Source: Thalassolituus sp. UBA674 (GTDB lineage: Bacteria; Pseudomonadota; Gammaproteobacteria; Pseudomonadales; Oceanobacteraceae). Taken from it: DNA of 64,000 nucleotides. The stretch spans positions 88,747 to 152,746 of the forward strand of contig DBNK01000015.1 in the NCBI GenBank assembly GCA_002298335.1, in the 5' to 3' direction. Position numbers and translations under genes: made by a program. Shown in pieces: positions 53,789 to 62,680 of the stretch; within the stretch, counting starts at the first letter, position 1, and every line of letters begins with the position of its first letter. A model generated the notes under the pieces. It was not told the DNA's origin. It made no database searches and saw nothing but the letters and a program-made list of their open reading frames with translations.

Positions 53789-55233
53789 GGCAAAGCCCCT
53801 TCTTCGCAGTCCCAATTAATAGCCGCTTGTGGAAAGCAGATCGAAAAGGAGGTCATACCGTAATCTGAAGACACGTCGATACTGCCGTAGTGTGCTTCCA
53901 CGATGGACTTAACAATCGCCAAGCCCAATCCAGCCCCTTCACTCTGGCGCTGACGTGAAGGATCAACCCGGTAGAAACGGTCGAAAATTCTGGGCAAATG
54001 TTCTGCGGGAATTTCCGGCCCCGTATTCTGTACGCTGAGTAAAACCTGCCCTTCGTCCGACACATCCAGACGAACCTTCACGCTTTCTCCCTCGGGTGAG
54101 TGGCGTATCGCATTGGATAACAGATTGGACATGGCGCGCCGCAGCATGGCACGATCACCCTTAATTTTCGGCGCCTGTCCTTCCAGCATTAACTGTATGT
54201 GCTTTTCCTCTGCCAGCGCCTCAAAAAAATCAAATAGCTTACGGACTTCCTGAGCCATATCCAGTGACTCCCATACCGGCTTAAGCAGTCCATGCTCGCT
54301 TTGAGCCAGCCAGAGCATGTCGTTGACCATTTTTGCCAAGCGTTCCAATTCTTCCAGGTTTGAATAGTGCAGTTCGCGGTATTCAACCAGGCCTCGTGAC
54401 TTTCCCAGAACGACCTGAGTCTGGGTGATGATATTGGTAAGAGGCGTGCGCAATTCGTGGGCGATGTCGGCGGAGAAATGGGACAAGCGGGCAAAACTGT
54501 CTTCCAATCGGCCAAGCATAAAATTGAATGAAGAAACGAGATTTTGAAGTTCCCCAGGCACCGCCTCGGAATCAAGTCGAACATGCAGGCGATCAGCCTG
54601 TATTTCACGCATGGCTTCGCTCAACCCGCGCAGTGGCGCATGCCCCTGATGCACACCATACCAGGCCGCCAATAGCGTCACCATGCCTGCGAGTAACATG
54701 ATAAGCCATAAGCTACGACGAAAATTCTCCAGAAATTGGATATGAGCATCCATGTCAATGGCGGTAACGATGTAGTATTCTTGGCCACCCACCTGGGTTT
54801 GCGTGATGGTTCCCCGGTAGGTTTTCCCATCTCCCTGCCAGTGATATACGTTGCCAACCTGAATACTGGACACCGGGGCAAAGGTATTAATAGGTTTTGC
54901 AAAATCGTTCGCTGAGGGGCCGTAAATCAGGCGCTTTTCCTTATCCCAGACCTGAAAATAGACACCGTGATGACCCGATATCGCGTGCGACAACGCCTCA
55001 CCCAAGTGTGAAGAGCCGTCACCCGTTTTGCGTAAGGCTCGATCCACAGCCCTTGTCATGACCTCCAACTCGTCAGCGTCCTGTTCGGCGAAATGGCGCT
55101 TGACCGCGTTGTCCACCAGATAACCAATCACCAGAAGACTTAGCCCAATGGCAAGGGCAACAAAGGCCATCACCCGGGCGGTTAGCGATAGTGGATGCTT
55201 GCCAAGACGACTACTCCACATCATGCTCGTCAT
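53785..55233 (-). CDS. copS: Heavy-metal sensor histidine kinase CopS/CusS
   Basis: 482 residues. N-terminal membrane helix (about residues 18-44), periplasmic sensor loop, a second helix ([20 protein letters not shown]), HAMP linker, then the kinase core. Phospho-acceptor His in [17 protein letters not shown] box [14 protein letters not shown] box [19 protein letters not shown]. It fits the CusS/CopS/SilS heavy-metal group. The first ATG overlaps the copR end by about 23 bases; starts a few codons later are possible. Confidence 0.92.
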   Translation of the reverse strand: MTSMMWSSRLGKHPLSLTARVMAFVALAIGLSLLVIGYLVDNAVKRHFAEQDADELEVMTRAVDRALRKTGDGSSHLGEALSHAISGHHGVYFQVWDKEKRLIYGPSANDFAKPINTFAPVSSIQVGNVYHWQGDGKTYRGTITQTQVGGQEYYIVTAIDMDAHIQFLENFRRSLWLIMLLAGMVTLLAAWYGVHQGHAPLRGLSEAMREIQADRLHVRLDSEAVPGELQNLVSSFNFMLGRLEDSFARLSHFSADIAHELRTPLTNIITQTQVVLGKSRGLVEYRELHYSNLEELERLAKMVNDMLWLAQSEHGLLKPVWESLDMAQEVRKLFDFFEALAEEKHIQLMLEGQAPKIKGDRAMLRRAMSNLLSNAIRHSPEGESVKVRLDVSDEGQVLLSVQNTGPEIPAEHLPRIFDRFYRVDPSRQRQSEGAGLGLAIVKSIVEAHYGSIDVSSDYGMTSFSICFPQAAINWDCEEGALP

Positions 55234-55903
55234 CCACTTCCAGCTTGTAGCCCATCCCCCTTACCGTGTGAATCAATTTAGGCTCAAAATCGTCATCTAT
55301 CTTGGAGCGCAGGCGACGGATGGCCACATCGATCACATTAGTATCGGAATCAAAGTTCATGTCCCACACTTGCGAGGCAATCAGCGAACGCGGTAGCACT
55401 TCACCCTGGCGGCGAACCAGCAACTCCAGCAAGCAAAACTCTTTATGGCTTAAGTTGATTTTACGACCCGCACGCGTGGCACGGTGCCGAGGTAAATCCA
55501 GAGTGAGATCGGCTACGCGAATCTGGTCAGTCATTACGGGCACAGAACTGCGGCGCAATAACGTTCTTACACGGGCCAACAACTCGGCGAATGCGAAAGG
55601 TTTAACCAGATAATCATCCGCACCCAACTCAAGGCCCTTAACCCGGTCATCAATGCTATCGCGTGCGGTTAGGAAAAGTACCGGGGTCTGACGTCCAGCC
55701 TCGCGCAACGACTGAATAATGCGCCAGCCATCGACATCCGGCAGCATGACATCCAGCACCAACAGATCGAAGGTTTCCGTCATGGCCAGGTGATGACCAT
55801 CTAAACCATTTCGCGCCAAAGTGACCATAAACCCGGCCTCCGTCAGCCCCTGCTGTAGATAATCGCCAGTCTTGATTTCGTCTTCGACCACCAATAGCCG
55901 CAT
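55211..55903 (-). CDS. copR: Copper response regulator CopR/CusR
   Basis: 230 residues, OmpR/PhoB family. Receiver domain with phospho-Asp in [15 protein letters not shown] and Lys in [15 protein letters not shown]-terminal winged helix with [20 protein letters not shown] and [13 protein letters not shown]. First gene of the copR-copS-merR unit, divergent from copA. A cop-box-like site lies in the shared control region. Confidence 0.94.
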   Translation of the reverse strand: MRLLVVEDEIKTGDYLQQGLTEAGFMVTLARNGLDGHHLAMTETFDLLVLDVMLPDVDGWRIIQSLREAGRQTPVLFLTARDSIDDRVKGLELGADDYLVKPFAFAELLARVRTLLRRSSVPVMTDQIRVADLTLDLPRHRATRAGRKINLSHKEFCLLELLVRRQGEVLPRSLIASQVWDMNFDSDTNVIDVAIRRLRSKIDDDFEPKLIHTVRGMGYKLEVDDEHDVE

Positions 55904-55981
55904 GGTTACCCTGCTCCGTATTTGCAGAATGACTTTGGAAACAGCCTAAACTAGGCTTACCCACAGAAAGATGACACACAG

Positions 55982-55997
55982 ATTACAACATTGTCAT
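55982..55997. promoter_or_regulatory. cop/cus-box-like operator
   Basis: ATTACA-acat-TGTCAT, an inverted repeat similar to the CopR/CusR box (nTnACA-N4-TGTnAT). It lies in the 198-base gap between divergent copR and copA, 105 bases before copA. Confidence 0.6.
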
Positions 55998-56101
55998 TCT
56001 GGAGTCATGCCGGTGACAGATGTGGCTGGCTAGTATGCGGAATCAAAATATGGAACAATCGATATTTTTCCGACAAGAGTTTTCCAACAAGAGATTGACC
56101 A

Positions 56102-57982
56102 ATGACCTCATGGTTTCCCCAACCCAAGCCGTCCTGGCAGCTGAGTCGCCGCCGATTTGTGCAGGGCCTGGCCGCTGGTGGTGTACTGGCCGCCACACCG
56201 TCCTGGTTGCAGGCTGCCGTAAAAAGCGCGACTGCTCTCGGCTCAGCACCTGTACTCACTGGCCGTGAAATTGATCTGGTCATCGCAGAGACACCGGTCA
56301 ATTTTACCGGTGTCACCCGGATGGCCACGACCATCAATGGATCAATCCCGGCCCCAACCCTGCGCTTACGCGAAGGTGATGAGGTCACAATCCGCGTGAC
56401 TAATCGCCTGGCAGTTTCAACGTCCATTCACTGGCACGGCATCCTGCTGCCTTATCAGATGGACGGTGTGCCAGGTATCAGCTTCAAAGGCATCGCCCCA
56501 GGCGAAACCTTTACCTACCGTTTTAAGCTGCGCCAGAGCGGCACCTACTGGTACCACAGCCATTCCGGTTTTCAGGAAATGACGGGGATGTACGGCGCTT
56601 TGATCATCGAGCCCCGCGCAGGTGAAAGACATCACACCGATCAGGATCACGTGGTGCAGCTCTCTGACTGGACAGACGAGAACCCTATGCATGCTTTTAG
56701 CAAACTAAAAGTACAAAGCGATATATACAACTTCAGCCAGCCTACGTTTTTTGATTTTACCCGTGATGTTTCGAACATGGGTCTGCAAGCCGCACTGGAA
56801 AAGCGTCAGATGTGGAATCAGATGCGTATGAATCCAACGGATTTAGCCGATCTGTCGGCGGCTACGTTCACGTATTTAATGAATGGCACTGCTCCTGCTA
56901 GCAATTGGACGGGACTGTTTAACAAAGGAGACCGAGTAAGACTGCGTTTTATCAATGCTGCCAGTAACAGCTTCTTTGACGTGCGCATTCCCGGCTTAAA
57001 AATGACCGTCATCCAATCGGACGGCCAAGATGTTGAGCCAGTAAGCATCGATGAATTCCGTTTTGGTCCAGGTGAAACTTACGATGTGCTAGTAGAACCT
57101 AAAGACGATGCTTATACCATCTTTGCACAAAGTATGGAGCGTAGCGGTTATGCTTTAGGCACACTGGCCACTCGCCAAGGCTTGTCGGCTTCCATACCAA
57201 CACTTGATCCGGTGGAATGGCTGACCATGACCGACATGATGGGCGCCATGAGTCACCAGGAAATGAACCAAAAAGGTATGGATCACAGTGCGATGAGCAT
57301 GGGTAATATGGATATGGGGGGCATGGATCACTCCAACATGCACGGTGGCATGGCAATGGATCACAGCCAGCACAGCGGCCAAAGTATGCCGGGTATGAAC
57401 CAGGCCACACGCAGTCCTCTCGCCAAGCCCTCGTCTACCGTGCGCCACGCACGCACGGAGTATGGCCCATCTGTCGATCAGCGCGTCAATACACCCCGTA
57501 CTACTTTGGATGATCCTGGCATAGGCCTTCGAGATCTAAGCGAAAAAGGACTACGACCACAGGGCCATCGCGTACTAACTCTGGCAGATTTAAAATCCAT
57601 TGACGGCATTTTGGATGACCAGCGCGAACCCGTGAGGGAACTCGAACTCCACCTAACCGGTAATATGGAACGTTACAGCTGGTCGTTTGACGGGCTCGAA
57701 TTTGGCAAAAGTACGCCGGTATCATTGCGCCATAATGAACGGGTCAGAATCATCCTGCAAAACGACACAATGATGACCCATCCCATGCATTTGCACGGCA
57801 TGTGGAGCGAACTGGAAACTGATCAGGGGGAACTGCGGGTGCGTCGTCATACTATACCGGTACAGCCCGCCCAACGAATCAGTTACTTAACTACACCGCA
57901 TGACCTGGGCCGCTGGGCCTGGCATTGCCACCTGCTGTTTCATATGGATGCGGGCATGTTCCGTGAGGTGGTAGTGTCATGA
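56102..57982 (+). CDS. copA: Copper-resistance multicopper oxidase CopA
   Basis: Periplasmic Cu(I) oxidase of 626 residues. Tat signal LSRRRFVQGLAAGG at about residues 14-27. Copper centres visible: IHWHGILLPYQMDG, YWYHSHSGFQEMTG, HPMHLHGMWSELE, and WAWHCHLLFHMDAGM (type 1 site with Met). Between residues about 380 and 440 comes a Met/His-rich MDHSxM-type run that binds extra copper. Overlaps copB by four bases. The ATG at 56102 has only a weak Shine-Dalgarno sequence. Confidence 0.96.
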   Translation: MTSWFPQPKPSWQLSRRRFVQGLAAGGVLAATPSWLQAAVKSATALGSAPVLTGREIDLVIAETPVNFTGVTRMATTINGSIPAPTLRLREGDEVTIRVTNRLAVSTSIHWHGILLPYQMDGVPGISFKGIAPGETFTYRFKLRQSGTYWYHSHSGFQEMTGMYGALIIEPRAGERHHTDQDHVVQLSDWTDENPMHAFSKLKVQSDIYNFSQPTFFDFTRDVSNMGLQAALEKRQMWNQMRMNPTDLADLSAATFTYLMNGTAPASNWTGLFNKGDRVRLRFINAASNSFFDVRIPGLKMTVIQSDGQDVEPVSIDEFRFGPGETYDVLVEPKDDAYTIFAQSMERSGYALGTLATRQGLSASIPTLDPVEWLTMTDMMGAMSHQEMNQKGMDHSAMSMGNMDMGGMDHSNMHGGMAMDHSQHSGQSMPGMNQATRSPLAKPSSTVRHARTEYGPSVDQRVNTPRTTLDDPGIGLRDLSEKGLRPQGHRVLTLADLKSIDGILDDQREPVRELELHLTGNMERYSWSFDGLEFGKSTPVSLRHNERVRIILQNDTMMTHPMHLHGMWSELETDQGELRVRRHTIPVQPAQRISYLTTPHDLGRWAWHCHLLFHMDAGMFREVVVS

Positions 57983-58848
57983 GAATGGGAATGAAAATGA
58001 AGACTATGAACTGGTTGGCAGTGTTGGTGCTATTTGCCACCAGTTTGCACGCGAATTTTGTCCTTGCACAGATGGATCAAGGCGAGAAGAAAGCGCAAGG
58101 TGGTAGCGCACCCGCTGACGCCCGCGACCCTCACGCCTACTCGGATGGTTTTAGTTTGACCGCTAGCCCCTACGTTCAATCAGGGTCGCCACAACTGAAG
58201 CTGGCCGATGAACATAGCTTTTGGGCGGTACTAGGTGACCGTTTCGAATACCAGGAAGACAGTAAAACCGGTAGTGAAACCATAGTTTACGACCTCCAGG
58301 CATGGTACGGCACCACCTTCGATCGACTCGTCATCAAGGCGGAAGGTGATATTGCAAGTGGAACCTTGGAAGAAAGCTCCACCGATCTGCTCTGGGGTCA
58401 TGCGCTGAACGCCTATTTTGATACCCAACTTGGCCTGCGATTTGACCAATATAACGAAGGCAAAGATCGCCAATGGTTGGCGCTGGGTCTACAAGGGCTT
58501 GCCCCCTATTGGTTTGAACTGGATGTTACCGCCTATGTGGGCGACAACGGTCGGACCGCACTAGCCGCTCAAGCTGAATATGAATTATTGCTGACACAAC
58601 GCCTGATTTTACAACCCCGCGCTGAGCTGAATCTGTACGGCAAGGGCGACCCGGAAAATGGTTTAGGCTCCGGCCTGTCGGATCTCGCGTTGGGTGTGCG
58701 TCTGCGTTATGAGTTCAGCCGTCAATTTGCCCCCTACATTGGAGTGGAATGGACGAGCACTTATGGCGATACAGCGGATTACCGGCGCGCCGCAGGCGAT
58801 GATCGCTCTGACACCCAGATCGTCGCGGGCCTCAGGTTCTGGTTTTAA
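57979..58848 (+). CDS. copB: Copper-resistance outer-membrane protein CopB
   Basis: 289 residues. Signal peptide (WLAVLVLFATSLHANFVLAQ), short linker, then an outer-membrane beta-barrel with AVLGDRFEYQED, GTTFDRLVIKAEGD, LWGHALNAYFDTQLGLRFD and a closing aromatic Phe (GLRFWF). The Met/His-rich N-terminal repeats of long CopB forms are absent. The start overlaps copA's stop (ATGA). Confidence 0.92.
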   Translation: MRMGMKMKTMNWLAVLVLFATSLHANFVLAQMDQGEKKAQGGSAPADARDPHAYSDGFSLTASPYVQSGSPQLKLADEHSFWAVLGDRFEYQEDSKTGSETIVYDLQAWYGTTFDRLVIKAEGDIASGTLEESSTDLLWGHALNAYFDTQLGLRFDQYNEGKDRQWLALGLQGLAPYWFELDVTAYVGDNGRTALAAQAEYELLLTQRLILQPRAELNLYGKGDPENGLGSGLSDLALGVRLRYEFSRQFAPYIGVEWTSTYGDTADYRRAAGDDRSDTQIVAGLRFWF

Positions 58849-58900
58849 TAATTAACATTGTCTGGTCAACATGACTTTTACTCCTCCGAGGAAACACTCA

Positions 58901-59200
58901 ATGAAACGTAAACTTCTATCCCCCGTTCTCGTTCTCGCTGCCCTTGGCGTGACTTTTTCAGCTCAAGCCCATGATCCTAAGGAGCACATGAAAGACGCAG
59001 AAAACCCGAATTGCGCCGCAATGAAGGATATGGATCACAGCAAGATGGATATGAACGATCCTGTCATGCAAGCCATGATGAAGCAGTGCATGAAGGATAT
59101 GCATCACAGCGATGGTGACTATTCAATGAGCCACGAAGATGCTAGTGAAGATGGCCAGAAGAAAGCTTCAGATGAACAACACTCTGAACATCAGCACTAA
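58901..59200 (+). CDS. Small secreted Met/His-rich copper-binding protein
   Basis: 99 residues. Signal peptide (LSPVLVLAALGVTFSAQA) then a mature part rich in Met, His and Asp (MKDMDHSKMDMNDP, MMKQCMKDMHHSDGD, EQHSEHQH). It looks like a periplasmic copper or silver sponge; not a CopZ-type HMA domain. GAGGA stands 8 bases before the ATG at 58901; an earlier in-frame ATG (58871) is less likely. Confidence 0.7.
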   Translation: MKRKLLSPVLVLAALGVTFSAQAHDPKEHMKDAENPNCAAMKDMDHSKMDMNDPVMQAMMKQCMKDMHHSDGDYSMSHEDASEDGQKKASDEQHSEHQH

Positions 59201-59223
59201 CGCATAAACCTAAGGAATGTCCT

Positions 59224-59805
59224 ATGCCAACGCTCACCGCATTTATTAGGAGCCTGCTTATCGCTACGGTCATTGGCCTGGTGGGCGCTGGCTTATTTAT
59301 CTACTCGGGCCTATATCCCATCGGTGCCGACGTGCCCCATAACAAACTCAGTTACTGGCTGCTGGAAACCCTGCGCGAACGATCCATTGCCCGAGCTGCC
59401 AGCGATATTCAAATTCCTAGTAATTTGAATACGTCCGATCGATTGTTGGCTGGAGGTGCTGACTACAACGATATGTGTGCAGGCTGCCACCTCAAGCCGG
59501 GTAAAAATGAGAGTGACTTTACCATCGGCCTGTATCCTTCCCCACCTAACTTGACCGCCACGGCAGATGCCCATGGGCATGAGCATGGCAGCGACACAGG
59601 TAGTGAAGAAATAGCTATTCAACGCCAATTCTGGATTATCAAGCACGGCATTAAGGCATCGGGCATGCCCGCTTGGGGACCAACTCACAGTGACGACCGG
59701 ATTTGGAATATGGTGGCATTTCTGCAGAGATTGCCCTCACTAACAGAGGATCAATACCAGATTCTGACGGCCCGAGGCAACGCGGCCGAATCACATGATC
59801 ATTAA
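59224..59805 (+). CDS. Membrane-anchored c-type cytochrome
   Basis: 193 residues. N-terminal membrane helix (LLIATVIGLVGAGLFIYSGL), then a single haem c site DMCAGCHLKPGK and the axial Met in KASGMPAWGPTHSDDRIW. His-rich insert AHGHEHGSD and His tail ESHDH. It may carry electrons from CopA or bind metal. It is the last gene of the copA unit, 23 bases after the previous one. Confidence 0.85.
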   Translation: MPTLTAFIRSLLIATVIGLVGAGLFIYSGLYPIGADVPHNKLSYWLLETLRERSIARAASDIQIPSNLNTSDRLLAGGADYNDMCAGCHLKPGKNESDFTIGLYPSPPNLTATADAHGHEHGSDTGSEEIAIQRQFWIIKHGIKASGMPAWGPTHSDDRIWNMVAFLQRLPSLTEDQYQILTARGNAAESHDH

Positions 59806-59878
59806 CGCCGCATAAATCTTACAAGTGCTTGACACACGGAAAATGACCTTTGGTCAAAATCGAATCAAATCTGCGAAT

Positions 59879-61076
59879 TCAACCTACGGGGATAGCAAAT
59901 ACAACAATCAAGGCTAATATAACGGCCATTACAGCAAATGACGTTATCAGAGCTGTGCGCCGCATTCCGGTTACCCGGGCAGTCCTAAAAGTAGCTGCAA
60001 TCGCAACCAAGCACTGCAACAGGTAGTACTCCGCAAAAACACGCGATGCCAATGTCACAATATCAAACACATTACCGATCCAGACTAACAAGATCGCAAC
60101 CGCCACAAGACCGATATAGCCCAGTCGCGATGAAAGTCGGCTACCGCTCAGCTCAGTGAACAATCCACCGGCCCCCACTGTGTCGGCAACGGCAGCACTG
60201 AATCGACTCATCACCGCCGCCAGTATCAATAGCGCGGGCAATATTTCGGCAACACGACCCGCCAGGGTAATAATCGCCGTTTCATCGGCAATACCATGAA
60301 ACTCCATCAACAAAGGTAGCCCCGTAATCACAAACAGCAGATAAATAACGCCGGCGATGAGTTGCGCCAGCCGCATTGATCGCACTCGCATGGCGGGATC
60401 ATAGGCATTTCCCAGGTAACGCGATGTTTCGAATCCCTGTACAATCAGCAGTAATCCCGCCAACAGTCTGAGACGTTCCATCACTGTAAGATTTTCGTTC
60501 GGATCGATAAGCGTTTGATCACTGGCGAGCCAATGCCAATCGAACCCGAACAGACCGATCAGCAATGCAGCGATGATGGCCAGCTTGATCGCCACCGCGG
60601 CTTCTTCCATTTTTCCAACCCACGATGGCAATAAACAACAACACGACCGTGGTCAGAACATTTTCGATCACCGCATCACGATGACCGCCAAAACGCAACA
60701 CAAAAGACGCCAGCAAGCGAACATAGAAAGTAACTGAAACAATATAAGCAAATCCCAGGGCGAGATCTGACAGGTGTTGTAACGGTTTAACGACGTGGGA
60801 ATGCCCGACATCGGCAAGCAGTGGCTCGGCATGAGTAATGTTGAAACGGATCACAGCGCCGATAGCAAACGCCACCAGGAGAATCCCCAGCATCGCAACC
60901 GGAGGCTACGCCGCCACAACATGACTTAGTAACGGCCCGGAAATCAAAAAACCACTGACGATTATTGACGCCAGTGGTGTTACCGTAGCCCGCCAAAGAG
61001 TGGCATTGCGTACCCTCAGCAGAAATAAAACTACCACCACGGCCAGCGCCACACCGGGTAAAACAAAATCAAACAT
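59879..61076 (-). pseudogene. Broken multi-span membrane transporter
   Basis: Three blocks of one membrane protein read in order on the minus strand. An N-terminal block from ATG 61076 (MFDFVLPGVALAVVVVLFLL) runs to an in-frame TAG just after LLSHVVAA. The same frame continues with MLGILLVAFAIGAVIRFNIT to about 60610, where a frameshift occurs after IAIVGWK. The other frame then gives MEEAAVAIKLAIIAALLIGL onward to the stop at 59879. About 10 or more membrane spans in all; family resemblance to amino-acid-type permeases is loose. It is dead unless the stop and shift are sequencing errors. Confidence 0.75.
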
Positions 61077-61106
61077 TAATTTCCCTTATGGTCGGCTGGC
61101 TTGATT

Positions 61107-62030
61107 TGTTCTGGTCAACAAAACCGGACACATTAATTTGCTAATTTCTCGTAATCTACCGGCGATAAATCACCGTTCGTAGAGTGCAAGCGATCCTGGT
61201 TGTAGTATTTCATGTAAGCCGTTACGTCCTGCTTCATATGAGCACGTGTTGGCTGGTTTACCTTGAACAGCCAGTCGTGTTTCAGACTGCCAAAGAAGCG
61301 TTCAACGACGGCGTTATCCCAGCAGGCACCGACGTCTCCCATAGATGCTCGTACGCCATACCCCTTCAGTAGTTTCGCAAAGGCTTTACTGGTGTACTGC
61401 GATCCTCTGTCACTGTGAAACACCAGACCTCTTGTCGGTTGGCGAAGGTTGTAAGCCTTGATCATGGCCCGACTGATCAGGCTCGTCGTCATGCGTTTAT
61501 CGATGGCCCAGCCAACAATCCTACGTGAATACAAATCCATGACGATCGCCAGGTACATCCAACCCTCGCCTGTTTTAAGGTAGGTGACATCGCCAGCCCA
61601 GACCTGATTCATGCCCACCGGGTTGAACTGTTGATTCAGCAAGTTATCTGCAATCCGGTCGCTGTGCTTACGCTTGGTTGTCACCTTGTAAGCCACGCGC
61701 TGTGTGGCTTTCAACCCCAGTTTCTTCATAACCATGCGTACTCGGTGCCGAGTTACCTTGATGCCTTCCTCATTCAGTTTTTTGGCCAATTCTCGGCTTC
61801 CGCGGCTGTTTCTGGAGGCTTTGAACAACGCTTTGGCACGTCGGTACAGGTGTAACTCTTCCGCAGTGATCACCTTCGCTGGACGAGCTTTCCACGCGTA
61901 GAACACCGACTTACCGACGTTCATCACTCGGCAGAGCAGGCGTACCGGATAGCTCTGTCGGTGCTGGTCAATGAAGTGAAATTTCACTTCATTTCTTTCG
62001 CGAAGAAAGCGGAAGCCTTTTTTAAAATGG
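61107..62030 (-). mobile_element. IS3-family element, truncated at its orfA side
   Basis: The right inverted end is tgttctggtcaacaaaaccg plus gaca (61107-61130). Inside are complete orfB and the last codons of orfA (ending ILKKASAFFAKEMK, stop at 61984). An A6G slippery run (plus-strand 62017-62023) for the programmed -1 shift is retained, but the rest of orfA and the left end are missing, replaced by ISL3 sequence near 62030. Confidence 0.75.
61133..61987 (-). CDS. IS3-family transposase OrfB
   Basis: 284 residues from a GTG. HTH_21-like part first, then the rve integrase core with DDE residues in WAGDVTYLKTGEGW, VFHSDRGSQYTSK and ACWDNAVVERFFGSLK. In an intact element it would be made as an OrfAB fusion by -1 frameshifting at the upstream A6G run. 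With orfA missing, transposition is unlikely. Confidence 0.9.
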   Translation of the reverse strand: MKFHFIDQHRQSYPVRLLCRVMNVGKSVFYAWKARPAKVITAEELHLYRRAKALFKASRNSRGSRELAKKLNEEGIKVTRHRVRMVMKKLGLKATQRVAYKVTTKRKHSDRIADNLLNQQFNPVGMNQVWAGDVTYLKTGEGWMYLAIVMDLYSRRIVGWAIDKRMTTSLISRAMIKAYNLRQPTRGLVFHSDRGSQYTSKAFAKLLKGYGVRASMGDVGACWDNAVVERFFGSLKHDWLFKVNQPTRAHMKQDVTAYMKYYNQDRLHSTNGDLSPVDYEKLAN

Positions 62031-62076
62031 GTATCCGGATTAAGTGGTTGATGATCCCCTCTGATCCACCAAAACC

Positions 62077-62568
62077 TTAATCCTCCCAGAAGGTTGATAG
62101 ATCGACGCCGTAGTTCTTCTCGGCCTCGGGGAGACCCATGCTGTAGGTCATGGTGGCCTTGCCCAGGAACGGAGATTCCTTGGTCTGTGGCGTCTTCTTC
62201 TTGTGCTTGGTGGTGTAGAGCATCCGGGCCCGCATCACCTCGAATGAATAGCCCCGGCCATCGCGGTTCTTGTCCTTGGCCAGCCGGTTGATCGACTCCG
62301 TGAAGGCGTTGGTGATTGGGATGTCGGTCTCGAAGTAGGTCAGCACCTCCTCACGCCAGCCACTGACGGCGCTAACGAGATCCTTCCAGACCTCCTTCTG
62401 CCCCTGCGGGATGCCGTCAACCCAGGCAGCCAACGCCTTCTCAGCATCCCGCCGGGTGGCACAGCCCCAGATGTGGTAGAACCGCTCCTTGTGCTCATAG
62501 GCTGCCAGGAGCTGGGGGAAGGCCCCTGTCCAGGTTTCCATGATGAGACGCTCGCGGTCTGAGACGTC
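62077..62568 (-). pseudogene. ISL3-family transposase, C-terminal fragment
   Basis: About 163 residues of a normally 400-residue protein. DVSDRERLIMETWTGAFPQL, YEHKERFYHIWG and TNAFTESINRLAKDKNRDGR (with the conserved N-F-x-E-x-x-N pattern) are typical of the ISL3 C terminus. The frame is cut at about 62568, so it is a remnant. The short stretch between it and the IS3 piece (62030-62076) may be the ISL3 right end. Confidence 0.75.
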
Positions 62569-62625
62569 GTGAGCCGATTAGCAATTGACTTAATAGTTAC
62601 AAAGCCATAAAGTTTCGCAACGTAA

Positions 62626-62640
62626 TAGTAATGATTGTCA
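62626..62640. promoter_or_regulatory. Fur-box-like site upstream of the TonB receptor
   Basis: TAGTAATGATTGTCA matches the 7-1-7 Fur motif TGATAAT-N-ATTATCA at 11 of 14 positions. It lies 40 bases before the receptor start, which suggests iron repression. Confidence 0.55.
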
Positions 62641-62680
62641 CTTACATTTCGAAAAACAAATGGTAATGGAGATTAACCAC

